A stretch of DNA of 64,000 bases from Caldithrix sp. (GCA_020722815.1 DYKB01000030.1:1-64000), one strand, 5' to 3'. Counted from the stretch's first letter, positions 1 through 9,865 are shown. Numbers and translations: made by a program. The notes: a model not told the origin generated them from the letters alone.

Positions 1-55
1 ATTTGTCAAGAAAAAAATTACTCCACCCCAAAAAATTTATGCGTAACGATTAGCA

Positions 56-290
56 TTTGAGGGAAGGGGTTGGGGGATGGGTTAGAAAATAGTGTTGATA
101 AGAATAAAATTTAACTTTTCTCTTTGTCACGATGTAACTTTATCAAAAAAAATATTTCTTTGTTCGGTCAGCATCCTTTTTTACCCATCCCCTGGCCCCT
201 TCCCTAAAAAACAGGGAAGGGGAATTGATAATTTTTCGCATCTCCCCGTGTCCAGTAAAAGATGTGGGACATGATCAACCCTTTAGGAGA
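56..290 (-). repeat. Element E, copy 1 (about 235 bp, left end missing)
   Basis: This stretch is the reverse complement of the element at 21831-22115. Shared landmarks are GGGATGGGTTAGAAAAT, GTCAGCATCCTTTTTTACCC, a CCCTTCCCTAAAAAACAGGG hairpin and the end motif TCTCCCCGTGTCCAGT. The left terminal inverted repeat seen in the other copy is absent here, so the copy is truncated. The 60-codon ORF on the plus strand is a shadow of the repeat. Confidence 0.8.
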
Positions 291-350
291 AGGTTGGGGT
301 GAGGGTCACGAGCGTGGTTTAACGATAATTTATAAAAAAGTGTACGGCAG
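291..350. repeat. Right-hand remnant of element B (copy B1)
   Basis: After element E the sequence continues with a half palindrome ending GGTTGGGGTGAGGGTCA and then with AAAAAAGTGTACGGCAG, which is the right terminal repeat of family B. The same order (E, then right half of B) occurs at 22124-22186, so E appears to have entered a B element here too, in the opposite orientation. Confidence 0.65.
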
Positions 351-370
351 TGAAATCTGCGTTGAAATCA

Positions 371-2503
371 TTACTTTAAAAAAATACATTTTTTCACATC
401 TGTAAAACCATTCGTCATCAGGCTGTAGAAATAAATACCGCCAGATAAGTCTGTCAGACCGACTTTTACCGAATGCGTACCCGTCGGCATTTCCCGATTC
501 AGGATGGTTTTGACCTCCCGGCCTAAAAGATCAAATAGTTTAAGCTGTACCAAACCTGGTTGCGGTAGGTAGAAAGAAATTATCGTAACCGGGTTAAATG
601 GATTGGGATAATTCTGGAGCAGTGAGAATCCTTGCGGTCTGGCAGAGCGATTGATATCGTTCACCCTGGTGGTGGCGCAAGAGTCCAGAATCGAAATCGG
701 CTTCACCGGCACCCCATCACTCCACCGCCCCATGTCGGTGATGCTGTCGCTGCTGGTGAGGCAGTATTCACAATCAGTGCCATAAAAAGTACAGTTAAAC
801 AGTGCGACGGCCAATTTCCAGGCGCCATAAAAATCCAGCGTGTTCAATTTGGTGGAATCCGCCGGATTGCTGCCGGAACCGGTAAATTCATGTTCGGCAA
901 TCAGTGGCGGTACACCGTGATCATCTGAATTGACCTGTAAAAAATTTTTATGCTGACACGGGATGTGAGAAATTCCCTGCCAGGCAATGGAGTGCGCCTC
1001 TTTGTTCACGGAATCATTTTCTGCGCTTACAATCAGCACTTTGGTTTCAACCGGGATTTGCTCCAGTTGCTTTCCCGCACTCGGCACAAATGCACACAAA
1101 GCCTCAGCCGGCGGCAGGTTCAGCGTTTGATAAAAAGCAGCAACGTTTAACGTCATGCCGCCACCACGCGAAGCGCCGGTCATGGCATAGCGAATTTGAT
1201 AGTCCGAATTCAGGAATGGCCGGGGATGGTTTCCGGTCTGCAATTCCGCCAAGGCTAGCGAAACCACGTGGCCGCCATTTTCCAACTGCTGTTCAAACGG
1301 CAGGGTATTCCCGCCATATTGATACAGCGGAAAAACCACCGTGTAGCCCTTTTTAGCAAGGTGTTCAATAAAAAGCAGGTGACCGGCCGGGACTTTCAGC
1401 GAATCCGAATTCTGATTGGTGCCGTGCCAATAAACCACCACAAAAGCAGAATCCGGTTTGGGATCCGCCGGTTCAAACAGCCAGTACATATTGGTGATGT
1501 TTGAGCCGAACAAGGTGCGATCTACCGATGCGTGATGATAATTATTACCACCTGGTCCAAATTGCGGCTGACCTGGTGCCGTGGGTGAAGAGGATTCGGT
1601 AGTTAAAAGATACCGGAAAAAAAAGTCAAGCATATCGGTTCGATCGGCGGGCGGGACATCCGCAGTTACCAGCACCGATTCGATGCCCAGGCTGTCGCAC
1701 CTGTTTTTCAAATAGATGGCATGGCGCGGGTGATGAATGACCGCCCCCTGGTTCTGTGGTTCGATAATTGGTGCCAGATTATGCAGATAAACCGGCGGAT
1801 CGGTTTTATCCATGAACCGCAGCATATCGATTCGTTTGCGCAAGGCGACAATTGCCGAATCATTCACCTGGCTGCGATCAGTGATGCCGTAAAACGCCAA
1901 ATCATCGATAAATCCCATTTCCTCTGCCCAGTTTGGTGAAACCGAGACGATCTTAGACCATTTTTCACAATCATACGTCGCCTGGGAATAGAGATGACCC
2001 GCCACTGTCAGCCGCGACGATTCCCGCAACACCGGATCAGAATTTAGCGGATCTGCCAGATCATCATGAAACGCCAGCCAGATTGAAGCGCCACCGCCGG
2101 CGGAGCTACCGTAGGCCGCTATTTTAGATTTATCGATTTTCCACGCATCGGATTGGCTGCGCAAAAATTGAATCGCGCGGGCGCAGTCCAGCATAATTGA
2201 ATCCAGGGTGGTGGTGTTTCGCAGTCGATAATTGATAGCCGCCCAGGAAACGCCCTTTTCCAGCGCTCTTGTAATGAGTTTTTGGCCCGCCGGCGTCTGA
2301 ATCCCGGTTTTATCGCCATTGATAAAACCACCGCCATGAATAAAAACGATCACCGGCGTCCGGATATCAGATTTTGCCTGCCAGAAATCCAGCACATTTC
2401 GCGGGTGTGGGCCATAAGCGACATTTTCAAAGGTCGGACTGGCGGCATTATTTGTTTGTGCCCAAAATAACAGGATTAGAAGTATTAAATTTAGTTGTTT
2501 CAT
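371..2503 (-). CDS. Exported two-domain alpha/beta hydrolase (esterase) with T9SS tail
   Basis: The 710-residue protein starts with a signal peptide (about 1-20). An alpha/beta-hydrolase domain follows, with oxyanion motif HGGGF near residue 55 and nucleophile elbow GSSAGG near 132, as in BD-FAE/hormone-sensitive-lipase-like esterases. A second hydrolase-like domain covers about 320-590, with WHGTNQN near 358, elbow GASRGGG near 444 and a plausible acid and histidine (SAENDS, DDHG). The last 85 residues are a T9SS module (LLQNYPNPFNP ... KKCIFLK). The ATG lies 3 nt after the carboxylesterase stop, with GAGGT upstream, so the two form an operon. Known: these folds hydrolyse carboxylic esters. 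Inferred: secreted esterase acting on esterified polysaccharide or small esters. Two tandem catalytic domains in one chain is unusual. Confidence 0.85.
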   Translation of the reverse strand: MKQLNLILLILLFWAQTNNAASPTFENVAYGPHPRNVLDFWQAKSDIRTPVIVFIHGGGFINGDKTGIQTPAGQKLITRALEKGVSWAAINYRLRNTTTLDSIMLDCARAIQFLRSQSDAWKIDKSKIAAYGSSAGGGASIWLAFHDDLADPLNSDPVLRESSRLTVAGHLYSQATYDCEKWSKIVSVSPNWAEEMGFIDDLAFYGITDRSQVNDSAIVALRKRIDMLRFMDKTDPPVYLHNLAPIIEPQNQGAVIHHPRHAIYLKNRCDSLGIESVLVTADVPPADRTDMLDFFFRYLLTTESSSPTAPGQPQFGPGGNNYHHASVDRTLFGSNITNMYWLFEPADPKPDSAFVVVYWHGTNQNSDSLKVPAGHLLFIEHLAKKGYTVVFPLYQYGGNTLPFEQQLENGGHVVSLALAELQTGNHPRPFLNSDYQIRYAMTGASRGGGMTLNVAAFYQTLNLPPAEALCAFVPSAGKQLEQIPVETKVLIVSAENDSVNKEAHSIAWQGISHIPCQHKNFLQVNSDDHGVPPLIAEHEFTGSGSNPADSTKLNTLDFYGAWKLAVALFNCTFYGTDCEYCLTSSDSITDMGRWSDGVPVKPISILDSCATTRVNDINRSARPQGFSLLQNYPNPFNPVTIISFYLPQPGLVQLKLFDLLGREVKTILNREMPTGTHSVKVGLTDLSGGIYFYSLMTNGFTDVKKCIFLK

Positions 2504-2506
2504 TAT

Positions 2507-4411
2507 TTACCTCATTAAAACAGCTTTTTTATTGAATGTAAAATTATCAATCGTCAGACGAATCAGGTACACACCGGAGCTCACTGGATTTCCAGCATCA
2601 TCGGTTGCATCCCAATGAATGGTGTATTCTCCGGCCGACTGTTTTCCATTGACCAGCTTGCGGACCTTTTGTCCCAAAGAATTATAAATCCGCAGCTCAA
2701 CCTGACTGGCTGCGGACAGGTGGTAGCGCATGGTTGTCGTCGGATTGAACGGATTGGGATAATTCTGATCAAGCCGGAAAGTGTGTGGCGTGGCTTCACG
2801 ATACAACGCTACCGCGGTCGATGTTTTTCGCACGGCGTCCCAGAAATCGCATTTCTCAGTTCGCAGATATGTGCCACCAGCAGGTGCAACATTAATATCC
2901 AGATAAGCGTCGGTGATGGGATTATATTGCGGCCAATCGGGGAGTACCTTTCCATTGGGATTACCAGTTTTAGCAAAATTAGCCCAATACGTGCCCATGC
3001 TGTTTTTCACAATATGGTCATCAATGGTTATATCGCCATTTCGGGCATACGTGGTGCTATCGATGGATTGAAACACGAAAAACAGTTCCAGACCGTGATA
3101 GGCGCCATAGTATCGGGATAATCCGTTCAACTTGTGCGAAAAAAAATAACGCCAAACCGGTTCGTTCTGGTTCTGCGCCACCGCACGCGCCATACGCCGG
3201 GCATAAGCCGTAAATTGCGCATCGGTTGTCGCATCGACAAAAGCCTGTCGGGCCTGACTATTTGTGGTTCCAGGCGGATAGAGCCGCATTAACTGGTCGT
3301 AATATTCAGCCGACACTATCGATTTGAAAAGAATTTTAGTCATCTCAGGTGTCATTTTCGTGGCTGCAGTAATCGAAGTTTCATCGGCATTGGAGCCAAC
3401 AACCAGTGGTACATGGTTAAAATTACCGGTTTCCATGGCTTCAAGGGGGTCCATGGGCAACACCCAGCCATCAATTACACCGCCCCAACTCATTTGCGCA
3501 ACACCGCCGCGAAATGGCGACGACAGATCGACCACAAATGAATCGACGGGCAGTTTTCGCAGGCAGGCGATTTGCTCCTGGGGACTGCCATTGCCACAGC
3601 CTCGTTTTTGGGCGTACTCCAGACCCCGCGCCTCAGAATCCGCGTAATTTTTAGCTACGGGCGCACCACTCTGAATCAATGCCCGCTGAAACAAACCCGC
3701 CGCCAACGGTGAGGTCAATAACAAACTGACATCGACCGCCCCACCGGATTCACCAAACAGCATCACCCGGGTTGGGTCACCACCAAAGCGGGCAATATTT
3801 TGCTGCACCCATTTCAGTGCCAGTATCTGGTCGAGCAAGCCGTAGTTGCCGGAAACACCCTTTTCGCTTTCTGCAGCCAAACCGGGATGTACCAGATAAC
3901 CCAGCGCACCCAGCCGGTACTAGATGGACACGATTACCACATTGTTTTTTGCCGCCAATGCCGTACCGTCAAAAATTCTTGCCCCACCCTGAATTTTACC
4001 GCTGGCGCCCTGCTGATTCCCGCCACCGTGAATATAAACAAGAACGGCGCGAACCGAATCATCCACCGCCGGTGTCCAGACATTAAGATAGAGACAATCT
4101 TCCTGGCCAACCATTACCGCCGTAGAATCTGGTTGTCCCTGTTCAAAATCTTTCTGCGGACAGGCCGGCGGAAATTCAAAAGCATCGAGGACCCCCGCCC
4201 AGCTCTCGGGATTTTGCGGCGGATACCAGCGCAGTTCATCTACTGGCGGATGGGCAAACGGAATGCCGAGAAAAGTGTACACGCCCCCTTTATTGAGCCC
4301 CCGGACCAAACCGTATTCGGTATTTACCACCAGCGAGTCCGAAGCCGTTAAAAAATAAAGGGGAAATAAGAAAAAAATGGTTAAAATGAATATTGTCGAT
4401 TTAATTTTCAT
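2507..4411 (-). pseudogene. Type-B carboxylesterase with T9SS tail, interrupted by one in-frame TAG
   Basis: Two track ORFs (4411-3920 and 3880-2507) are one reading frame split only by TAG at 3920-3922. Reading through gives VVIVSI-stop-YRLGALGYL, exactly the conserved region that in carboxylesterases reads SxNYRLGALGFL or SVQYRLGA. All catalytic elements are kept: HGGGNQQG before the stop, then FGESGG (nucleophile), SNADET (acid) and YHGLEL (histidine). The protein would be about 634 residues: a signal peptide (M1-about 23), a catalytic domain, and a T9SS module (LDQNYPNPFNP ... KKAVLMR). Start ATG at 4411 has AGGAG 8 nt upstream. The stop could be a C-to-T change in CAG. Either a recent nonsense mutation, readthrough, or an assembly error; nothing else in the frame is damaged. 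Confidence 0.85.
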
Positions 4412-4515
4412 GCTGTTTTCTCCTGTTTTTGATAATTCTTCATCCAGAATAATAATTTATTGTGATAGTTCCTTAAATGGTATCCGCTCAATTTCCAGGG
4501 GAAATACGACTGCCT

Positions 4516-4602
4516 GTCATCTCGAGGAGCGTTTTTGGCAACGACGCAATCCCCTCACACGACATCAGGAGATTGCTTCGGCAAAAAACGCCTCGCAATG
4601 AC
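4516..4602. repeat. Element C, copy 1 (87-bp imperfect inverted repeat)
   Basis: The left arm GTCATCTCGAGGAGCGTTTTT pairs imperfectly with the right arm AAAAACGCCTCGCAATGAC, and an inner GCAATCCCCT pairs with AGGAGATTGC. The unit resembles the common dispersed repeat with GTCATTGCGAGG arms. Related copies lie at 8231-8372 and 8432-8562. It fills the gap between the two divergently spaced esterase-region genes; I see no gene in 4412-4644. Confidence 0.75.
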
Positions 4603-4644
4603 CGGTTTTTTCACCCACAGTTTTTGAGGGGATATCCAAAAGCA

Positions 4645-6189
4645 TTATTTTATGACCACCATCTTTTTGGTTTGAATAAAATTACCCGCTTTTAATTGAT
4701 AAAAATATAAGCCGGCGGGCACTCCACTGGCATTAAAAACCACCGCATGGTCTCCAGCCGCCAAATCCTGATCGATTAACCGGCCGACTTCCCGGCCGCG
4801 AATATCACCCACCGTCAAACAGACATGTTCATGTTGCGGAATTGTGAAGTGAATGCAAGTGCCTGGATTGAATGGGTTGGGATAATTTTGCGCCAATTGA
4901 TAGTTGCCGGGAATCTGCCCGGTTTGAGCATCAAGACTCGCAGTGAAATTCATCGGTGTTTCGCACCGTCGCAATTGAAATTGCCTTTTTAAATAGGGCT
5001 TTCCCGCTTCAATTTTCACCGCGGTATAGAAAACCCAGACTTTTCCATTTCCGATATACGGCTCAGGTTCAGATATGCTTAAGGTGCTGTCAAATTCACT
5101 TAATAACGATAGGGTTTGAGGGGCATTGTCGATGGTTGTCAGCCAGATTTCCCCTGGTTGATTGAAAGTTGTTTCGAAAAAATCACCTCCGTTTTCATTA
5201 ATTTGAAAGGTTGAGTATAACTGGTTTAAATACATAAATGGTTCATGGGATTGGTTAAAGGCAGGATTTTCCAGATGAATTGTTGGTGGAACGACGACTT
5301 CATTTTTAACAAACAATTCTCCGTAAGCAGTTCTTTTATAAAAATAGGCCGAATCAGTCGCATTAATGCCGCTCATAAAATATTGATTGCCATTGATTTT
5401 ATTCAACACGGGATAGCCATCAATTTTATTGGCCAAATCATTCGTTACGACAACCGGCGGATTGGTTGGCGCCATCGCATTGAACTCCCTGGCCTGGGCC
5501 TTTCCATTTCCATCTTTAAAGCCATAAGTCAGGTAATGGCTCCCTTTGATCCATCGGGGCACAATCACATCCATCGGAATGGTTCCGGGATAAATCCGGG
5601 TTTGAGTTTCAATTATGATTTCCTGAGTGGGAAAATCCAGGTTCAGGAATCGCAACTCAAATTTTTTATTCTGCGGTGATGTGGAAGAAAAGCCAATGGT
5701 ATTGTCGTTGAGAATATAGGTCAAAAATCGTTTATTGACGCCCGGCAGTTGCGAAGGATAAAATACCCGGCGCCGGACATCAGGCGCCATCGATAGAGTG
5801 GTCACCGTAGCAGAAGTGGGACTTGTGGGTCTCACAAATTTTAATTGGCCGGCGAAGGTTGCCCCGACATAATATAACCCCAGACTATCAACGCCCCAAT
5901 CGGCGGGTCTTCCATAGATGCTCGAAATAAAAGGACTGAATCCTTTCCCGTTCGCTGGAATTAAATCACCGGTGTTTGGATCAATCCCACATTGCCAAAT
6001 CGGGCCGGTTACCCCATTACTGGTATCGACTTCAATCCAGATCATATAATTTCCAGACGGCGATAGTTCCGGATTGACATAATTAACCTTCGTATCGCCA
6101 ATTCTCCGGTCAGTTGGAGTAAATGTTTGAGAAACTGCACTCAGACTAAAAGTAAAAACCATGATGAATATAAAAATAGTTACTCGCAT
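4645..6189 (-). CDS. Exported T9SS protein of unknown function, likely beta-propeller
   Basis: The 514-residue protein has a clear signal peptide (about 1-20, ending SAVSQ) and a C-terminal T9SS module (LAQNYPNPFNP ... KKMVVIK). The body, about 25-425, has repeating short beta motifs such as SPSGNYMIWIEVD and GSHYLTYGFKDGNGK, which suggest a TolB/WD-type propeller, but I do not recognise a family. No catalytic motif is visible. AAGG lies about 8 nt before the ATG. It follows the esterase pair in the same direction but 230 bp upstream of it, separated by element C, so it is probably its own transcription unit. Function unknown; export to the surface or medium is well supported by the tail. Confidence 0.8.
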   Translation of the reverse strand: MRVTIFIFIMVFTFSLSAVSQTFTPTDRRIGDTKVNYVNPELSPSGNYMIWIEVDTSNGVTGPIWQCGIDPNTGDLIPANGKGFSPFISSIYGRPADWGVDSLGLYYVGATFAGQLKFVRPTSPTSATVTTLSMAPDVRRRVFYPSQLPGVNKRFLTYILNDNTIGFSSTSPQNKKFELRFLNLDFPTQEIIIETQTRIYPGTIPMDVIVPRWIKGSHYLTYGFKDGNGKAQAREFNAMAPTNPPVVVTNDLANKIDGYPVLNKINGNQYFMSGINATDSAYFYKRTAYGELFVKNEVVVPPTIHLENPAFNQSHEPFMYLNQLYSTFQINENGGDFFETTFNQPGEIWLTTIDNAPQTLSLLSEFDSTLSISEPEPYIGNGKVWVFYTAVKIEAGKPYLKRQFQLRRCETPMNFTASLDAQTGQIPGNYQLAQNYPNPFNPGTCIHFTIPQHEHVCLTVGDIRGREVGRLIDQDLAAGDHAVVFNASGVPAGLYFYQLKAGNFIQTKKMVVIK

Positions 6190-6449
6190 TTTATTACCTT
6201 CATAAAAATAGACTCAATAAAATAATTTACAGTCAGTGGCGCATTTGCCAGAATTTTTCCAAATATGAAAATTTTCAAAAAGAAAAAGAGCACGAATACG
6301 GTATGACGGCACATTTCGACCTCACTTTTTTGGAATAATCGTCAAATGATTTATACCCTGAATAATTCATCGCCTCGAAGATACCAAGACACGAAGAAGA
6401 ACTATTGATTTCAATAAGATACTTAATAGATTGATATTAAACACCCTAT

Positions 6450-6562
6450 CATACACTTTTCAATACCGCCAGAGCTAACCCCTCACCCAAACCTCTCTCC
6501 AAAGTGTAAAGGGAATAGCTACGCCCTCCTCCTTTGGGAGAGGGTTGGGGTGAGGGTCACAA
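6450..6562. repeat. Element B, copy B2 (degenerate)
   Basis: The core is CCCCTCACCCAAACCTCTC ... GAGAGGGTTGGGGTGAGGG, the palindromic heart of family B, with a left end resembling the terminal repeat (CATACACTTTT). The rest of the gap 6190-6684 holds two copies of the short TCTTCGTG/TGTCTTCGTGGC repeat (about 6370-6395 and 6615-6645) and no gene. Confidence 0.65.
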
Positions 6563-6684
6563 ATAAAGAGTAAAAATGAAGTTTCACGCAATGCCAATCT
6601 TTACATATTGTTTTTTTCGTGTCTTTGTGTCTTCGTGGCAAAAAAAAATTGAAATTCACTTCGTTAGAATTTTAAATTATACTA

Positions 6685-7623
6685 TCAATTCTGTCTGGGA
6701 TGCGTTTTAAAAAATTCCCAGATCATTTCCGTGGCGTTAAAATCCCGACAGACATTCCCGATAACAAATTTTGATCGATACTGTGGGCCGCCTGGCCAGG
6801 TATGCCCACCGCCTTTTATCAGGAATACTTTCAATTCAATTCCCGGTTGACAATTTTGGTAGGTCGTCCATTCCACCTGACAGCCGTCATCGGGTTCCCG
6901 ATCGGGCAGCGTACCACGGGTAACTTCTGAAGAGCAACCATTGGCTTCGAGCCATTTCTGAATGGTCGCATCCATTGATATGACCTCGCCGCGATTGCCC
7001 CGTGCCACCTCGCCACCATTAATCGGGATGAGTTTATCTTTATCCCCCTGAATAATCAGCACCGACACCGGCCGGATTGGATTAAATTGTTTATGAAAAG
7101 GAACCGCCATATTCGCCACCACCGGTGCAATGGCAGCAATCCGTTCCGAAAGATGCCCGGCCAGGTAATGGCAAAAAATCCCGCCATTGGAGATGCCAGT
7201 CGCAAAAATCCGGGTTGAATCAATTGAGTGGATTTGATGAATCGCCGCGATCATTTTCGTCATAAAAAGCACATCATCTACCCTTTTCTGGTACGTTTCA
7301 AAAGAATCAACTTCCCGGCCATCATTCCATTGGTGGTCATAACCGTCCGGATAGGCGACGATAAATCCTTCCTGTGCGGCAAGGGAATTGAATTTTGTTA
7401 ATTTCGCCATCTTTTGGCCATCTCCGCCGCCGCCATGAAATGCCAGCACCAGCGCCGCCGAGTGAGTTTTATTCAGTGAATTTGGAACATATAGTTGATA
7501 CTGACGCGTCAATCCATTCACCTGCAATTGATATGTTTTTGCCAGTTGTTCGTCCTTTGCATTCGCGACAGTCAACCAAATACTAATTGAAAGCAGAAGG
7601 TAAGTGTAAAATTTTATGGACAT
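6685..7623 (-). CDS. Exported PHB-depolymerase/feruloyl-esterase-like hydrolase (LpqC type)
   Basis: The start is placed at the ATG at 7623 rather than the longer track start, because it has AAGGATA just upstream and yields a normal signal peptide (MSIKFYTYLLLSISIWL...ANAK). The mature 290 residues show the esterase PHB family pattern: AFHGGGGDGQ (oxyanion), PDGYDHQWNDGR, GISNGG (nucleophile), QGDKDKLIP (acid) and GGGHTWPGG (histidine). Known: relatives hydrolyse feruloyl or acetyl esters on plant polysaccharide or short polyhydroxyalkanoates. There is no T9SS tail, so it probably stays in the periplasm or is a lipoprotein-free secreted form. It adds a third esterase to this region. Substrate not decidable from sequence. 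Confidence 0.85.
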   Translation of the reverse strand: MSIKFYTYLLLSISIWLTVANAKDEQLAKTYQLQVNGLTRQYQLYVPNSLNKTHSAALVLAFHGGGGDGQKMAKLTKFNSLAAQEGFIVAYPDGYDHQWNDGREVDSFETYQKRVDDVLFMTKMIAAIHQIHSIDSTRIFATGISNGGIFCHYLAGHLSERIAAIAPVVANMAVPFHKQFNPIRPVSVLIIQGDKDKLIPINGGEVARGNRGEVISMDATIQKWLEANGCSSEVTRGTLPDREPDDGCQVEWTTYQNCQPGIELKVFLIKGGGHTWPGGPQYRSKFVIGNVCRDFNATEMIWEFFKTHPRQN

Positions 7624-7805
7624 ATATTTATCCTTTTTTAAAATTTTCCAATAATTGTTGCGTCTGCCCGAAAATCCCCAAAAACAACCAATTTCATGGT
7701 GAACAGGGTGAAACAATCCTCCGGTAGCGCAATGGGTTTATGAAGATGAGAGATACTTCGCAACTATTAATCATTCTCAAGCCGAAATGGTTTTCGGATA
7801 TTATG

Positions 7806-7900
7806 ATTGTCATCCGAAAGCCCTCACCCTAACCCTCTCCCGGAGGGAGAGGGAATAGCTACGCCCTCTCCCCCCTGGAGAGGGTTGGGGTGAGGGCACG
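7806..7900. repeat. Element B, copy B3
   Basis: The core palindrome GCCCTCACCCTAACCCTCTC ... AGAGGGTTGGGGTGAGGGC is intact with a central GGGAATAGCTACGCCC spacer; terminal repeats are not convincing. The minus-strand 82-codon ORF across it is a repeat artefact. Confidence 0.7.
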
Positions 7901-8230
7901 AAAAACCGAAAACCACTTTGGCGCTCGTATAACAGAAATTTTGCTCATTTATTAACGTTTTTGAAGCGGACTCCCAATATGCTACGCAATCCGGATGCCA
8001 ACCAGGATAAAAAAATTTATCTTTGTTTTTATTGAAGTTAAGGCAGATATTTTGGGGCTTAAAAAAAATCATTTACTCAATCGAACTAAATGGTACATGG
8101 CCACGTACCCATAGGTACACTTCCTGAGTAGAACTTCTATATTTTTTTGACTGCAGATCAATTACAGCTTGAAATTCATAATTTTGTTTAATAAATTGAT
8201 TATGTATTCAACACTCCCGGTAAGGAGACC

Positions 8231-8372
8231 AGTCGTTGCAAGAAGCGTATCCTTCCACAAGGCTGAGGACTGTTTTTGCGAAGAAGCCATCGATTACCAT
8301 CACCTTAGAAAATTGCTTCTTCCAAAAACATTACCTGAGCTTTTGTCGAAGGCAACACTTCTCGTGATGACA
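8231..8372. repeat. Element C, copy 2 (expanded, diverged)
   Basis: The ends AGTCGTTGCAAGAAGCG and CTTCTCGTGATGAC are diverged arms of family C, and the centre contains further self-complementary pieces (GAAGAAGCCATCG, AATTGCTTCTTCC). The plus-strand 78-codon ORF is a shadow. Confidence 0.5.
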
Positions 8373-8431
8373 TACTGGTGGCTGTTTCTAATAAATTCTA
8401 ATTAGTGTTTGCCCAAAAATACTAAAACCTG

Positions 8432-8562
8432 CCATTGCGAGGCGTTTTTTTCAACTACACTCAGGACAGGTTTTGCAGAAGCCTGTTTTTTCGATTCGCT
8501 ATCACCCATAATAAACGCTGGAGATTGTTTCGTCACACAAAACCTTCCTCGCTCGTGATGAC
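8432..8562. repeat. Element C, copy 3
   Basis: It begins CCATTGCGAGGCGTTTTTTTC and ends CCTCGCTCGTGATGAC with GGAGATTGTTTCGTCA before the right arm, matching copy 1. Copies 2 and 3 lie 60 bp apart. No gene is seen between 7624 and 8965. Confidence 0.65.
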
Positions 8563-8734
8563 AACACCGGATGCTATTCGGACCGACACGAAATAATTGA
8601 TTATATTTTCCAGATTTAGTAAATTTGACTAGTTCTGATACAGTACAAGCCAGCAAGGAATTCCAGAATGCACATTTTCAACAGTTTTAGAACTTTTTAT
8701 TTTTCATTAGAAGATGGGAACACGCTAAAAACGA

Positions 8735-8868
8735 AATAGCGTCGGTCCGAAATTGTCATTTCCGCACGCTTTTAGCGGGAATCCATTAGCACTCTCTTCA
8801 CTGGACGCGCGATTAGAAAAATAGGGCAGGATAAGAGCCTTTATTTTATAACATCTGTGAACGGTTAC
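8735..8868. repeat. Element A, copy A1
   Basis: It contains the family-A core TGTCATTTCCGCACGCTTTTAGCGGGAATCC in diverged form and a good right terminal repeat CTGTGAACGGTTAC at 8855-8868. The left terminal repeat is poor. Confidence 0.65.
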
Positions 8869-8965
8869 TTTGCCACAAGGGTGTATATTATCCAAAAGAT
8901 GATTCACCCATAAAATTTGTTAAGATAAAATTCGATTATACTCAAATTATTAATGAACAGAATTA

Positions 8966-9865
8966 TCATTTGAGCATGTTTCTGATTGAATTTTCAATGT
9001 TATACTGCACTTTCCACGGAACATGTGCTTTTAATTTGGAATTATCGCCATAACTATCCAAAATATCATTTTTTCGAATCAGGTCAGAATTTATACGCAC
9101 GGATAAATTTTTGCCAGATATTTTAATTGCTTCCTGGAGTAAATCATTAATCAGGAATGACATTCCCTGACAAAGATTATAAATTTCACCGGGCTTGCCG
9201 TGGAGTAATATTTTCCAATAGGCATCGACAACATCTTCTACGGCAATATAATCACGGCGGGTGTGAATATTGCCCACCTGAATGACTCCACCGGAAGGCA
9301 AATTCTTAATCTGTTCAATAAACGCACCCATTGCAAGCTTACGGGATAAACCAGGTCCAATAATATTAAATGGACGGACGATATTAATATTTATTTCAAA
9401 AGTATTAAAATAATAACGTGCAATTTTAGTTTGAAAAACTTTGCTGAGGCTATAAAAATTACAGGGATTCAATGGGTGATTCTCGTGAATTGGAAAGCTA
9501 GTTGAATTTCCATGTTCAGCGGCTGAACCAATAAAAAGTATTTTTTTTATCGGATGACGATATTGAATTATTTTTTCCAGTAATTTTTGTGAAATTCCCG
9601 TATTTACCCTTACGAAGTCTTCCAATAATCCTACACCAAATATTCCTGCCAGATTGATAATATAATCTGGTTTTACGGTATTTACCAAATAATCAATCTT
9701 TTTTTCAAGGGTCAGGTCCATTTTAATACAGGGAATAAAACAGTCCTTCGGTTGACGGGCCACGCCTATAATCTGAAATTGGGATTGCAAATTATTTTTT
9801 ATGATATATTTTTGAAAATGTTTTCCTGTAAAGCTATTTATCCCTAATATTAAAATTTTGAACAT
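8966..9865 (-). CDS. NAD-dependent epimerase/dehydratase (extended SDR), nucleotide-sugar type
   Basis: The 299-residue protein has the SDR Rossmann start ILGINSFTGKHF (residues 5-16), the INLAG strand near 70, a catalytic serine region (GSAAEHG near 112) and YSLSK near 138, followed by RPFNIIGPG, typical of GDP- or UDP-sugar 4,6-dehydratase/4-reductases and epimerases. Late motifs RRDYIAVEDV and YNLCQG also fit. The exact reaction is not determinable. A GGGGGAAG ribosome site lies 5 nt before the ATG. The gene stands alone among repeats and is more AT-rich than most neighbours, so recent acquisition is possible. No glycosyltransferases are adjacent. Confidence 0.85.
   Translation of the reverse strand: MFKILILGINSFTGKHFQKYIIKNNLQSQFQIIGVARQPKDCFIPCIKMDLTLEKKIDYLVNTVKPDYIINLAGIFGVGLLEDFVRVNTGISQKLLEKIIQYRHPIKKILFIGSAAEHGNSTSFPIHENHPLNPCNFYSLSKVFQTKIARYYFNTFEININIVRPFNIIGPGLSRKLAMGAFIEQIKNLPSGGVIQVGNIHTRRDYIAVEDVVDAYWKILLHGKPGEIYNLCQGMSFLINDLLQEAIKISGKNLSVRINSDLIRKNDILDSYGDNSKLKAHVPWKVQYNIENSIRNMLK

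Noticed and set aside
92-274. 60-codon plus-strand ORF at the left edge
   Set aside because: It lies wholly in element E, has no ribosome site, and its reading frame is not kept in the second copy of the element.
7824-8072. 82-codon minus-strand ORF and similar small ORFs at 8169-8907
   Set aside because: They run through elements B, C and A; the peptide ends are translations of the palindromic repeats.
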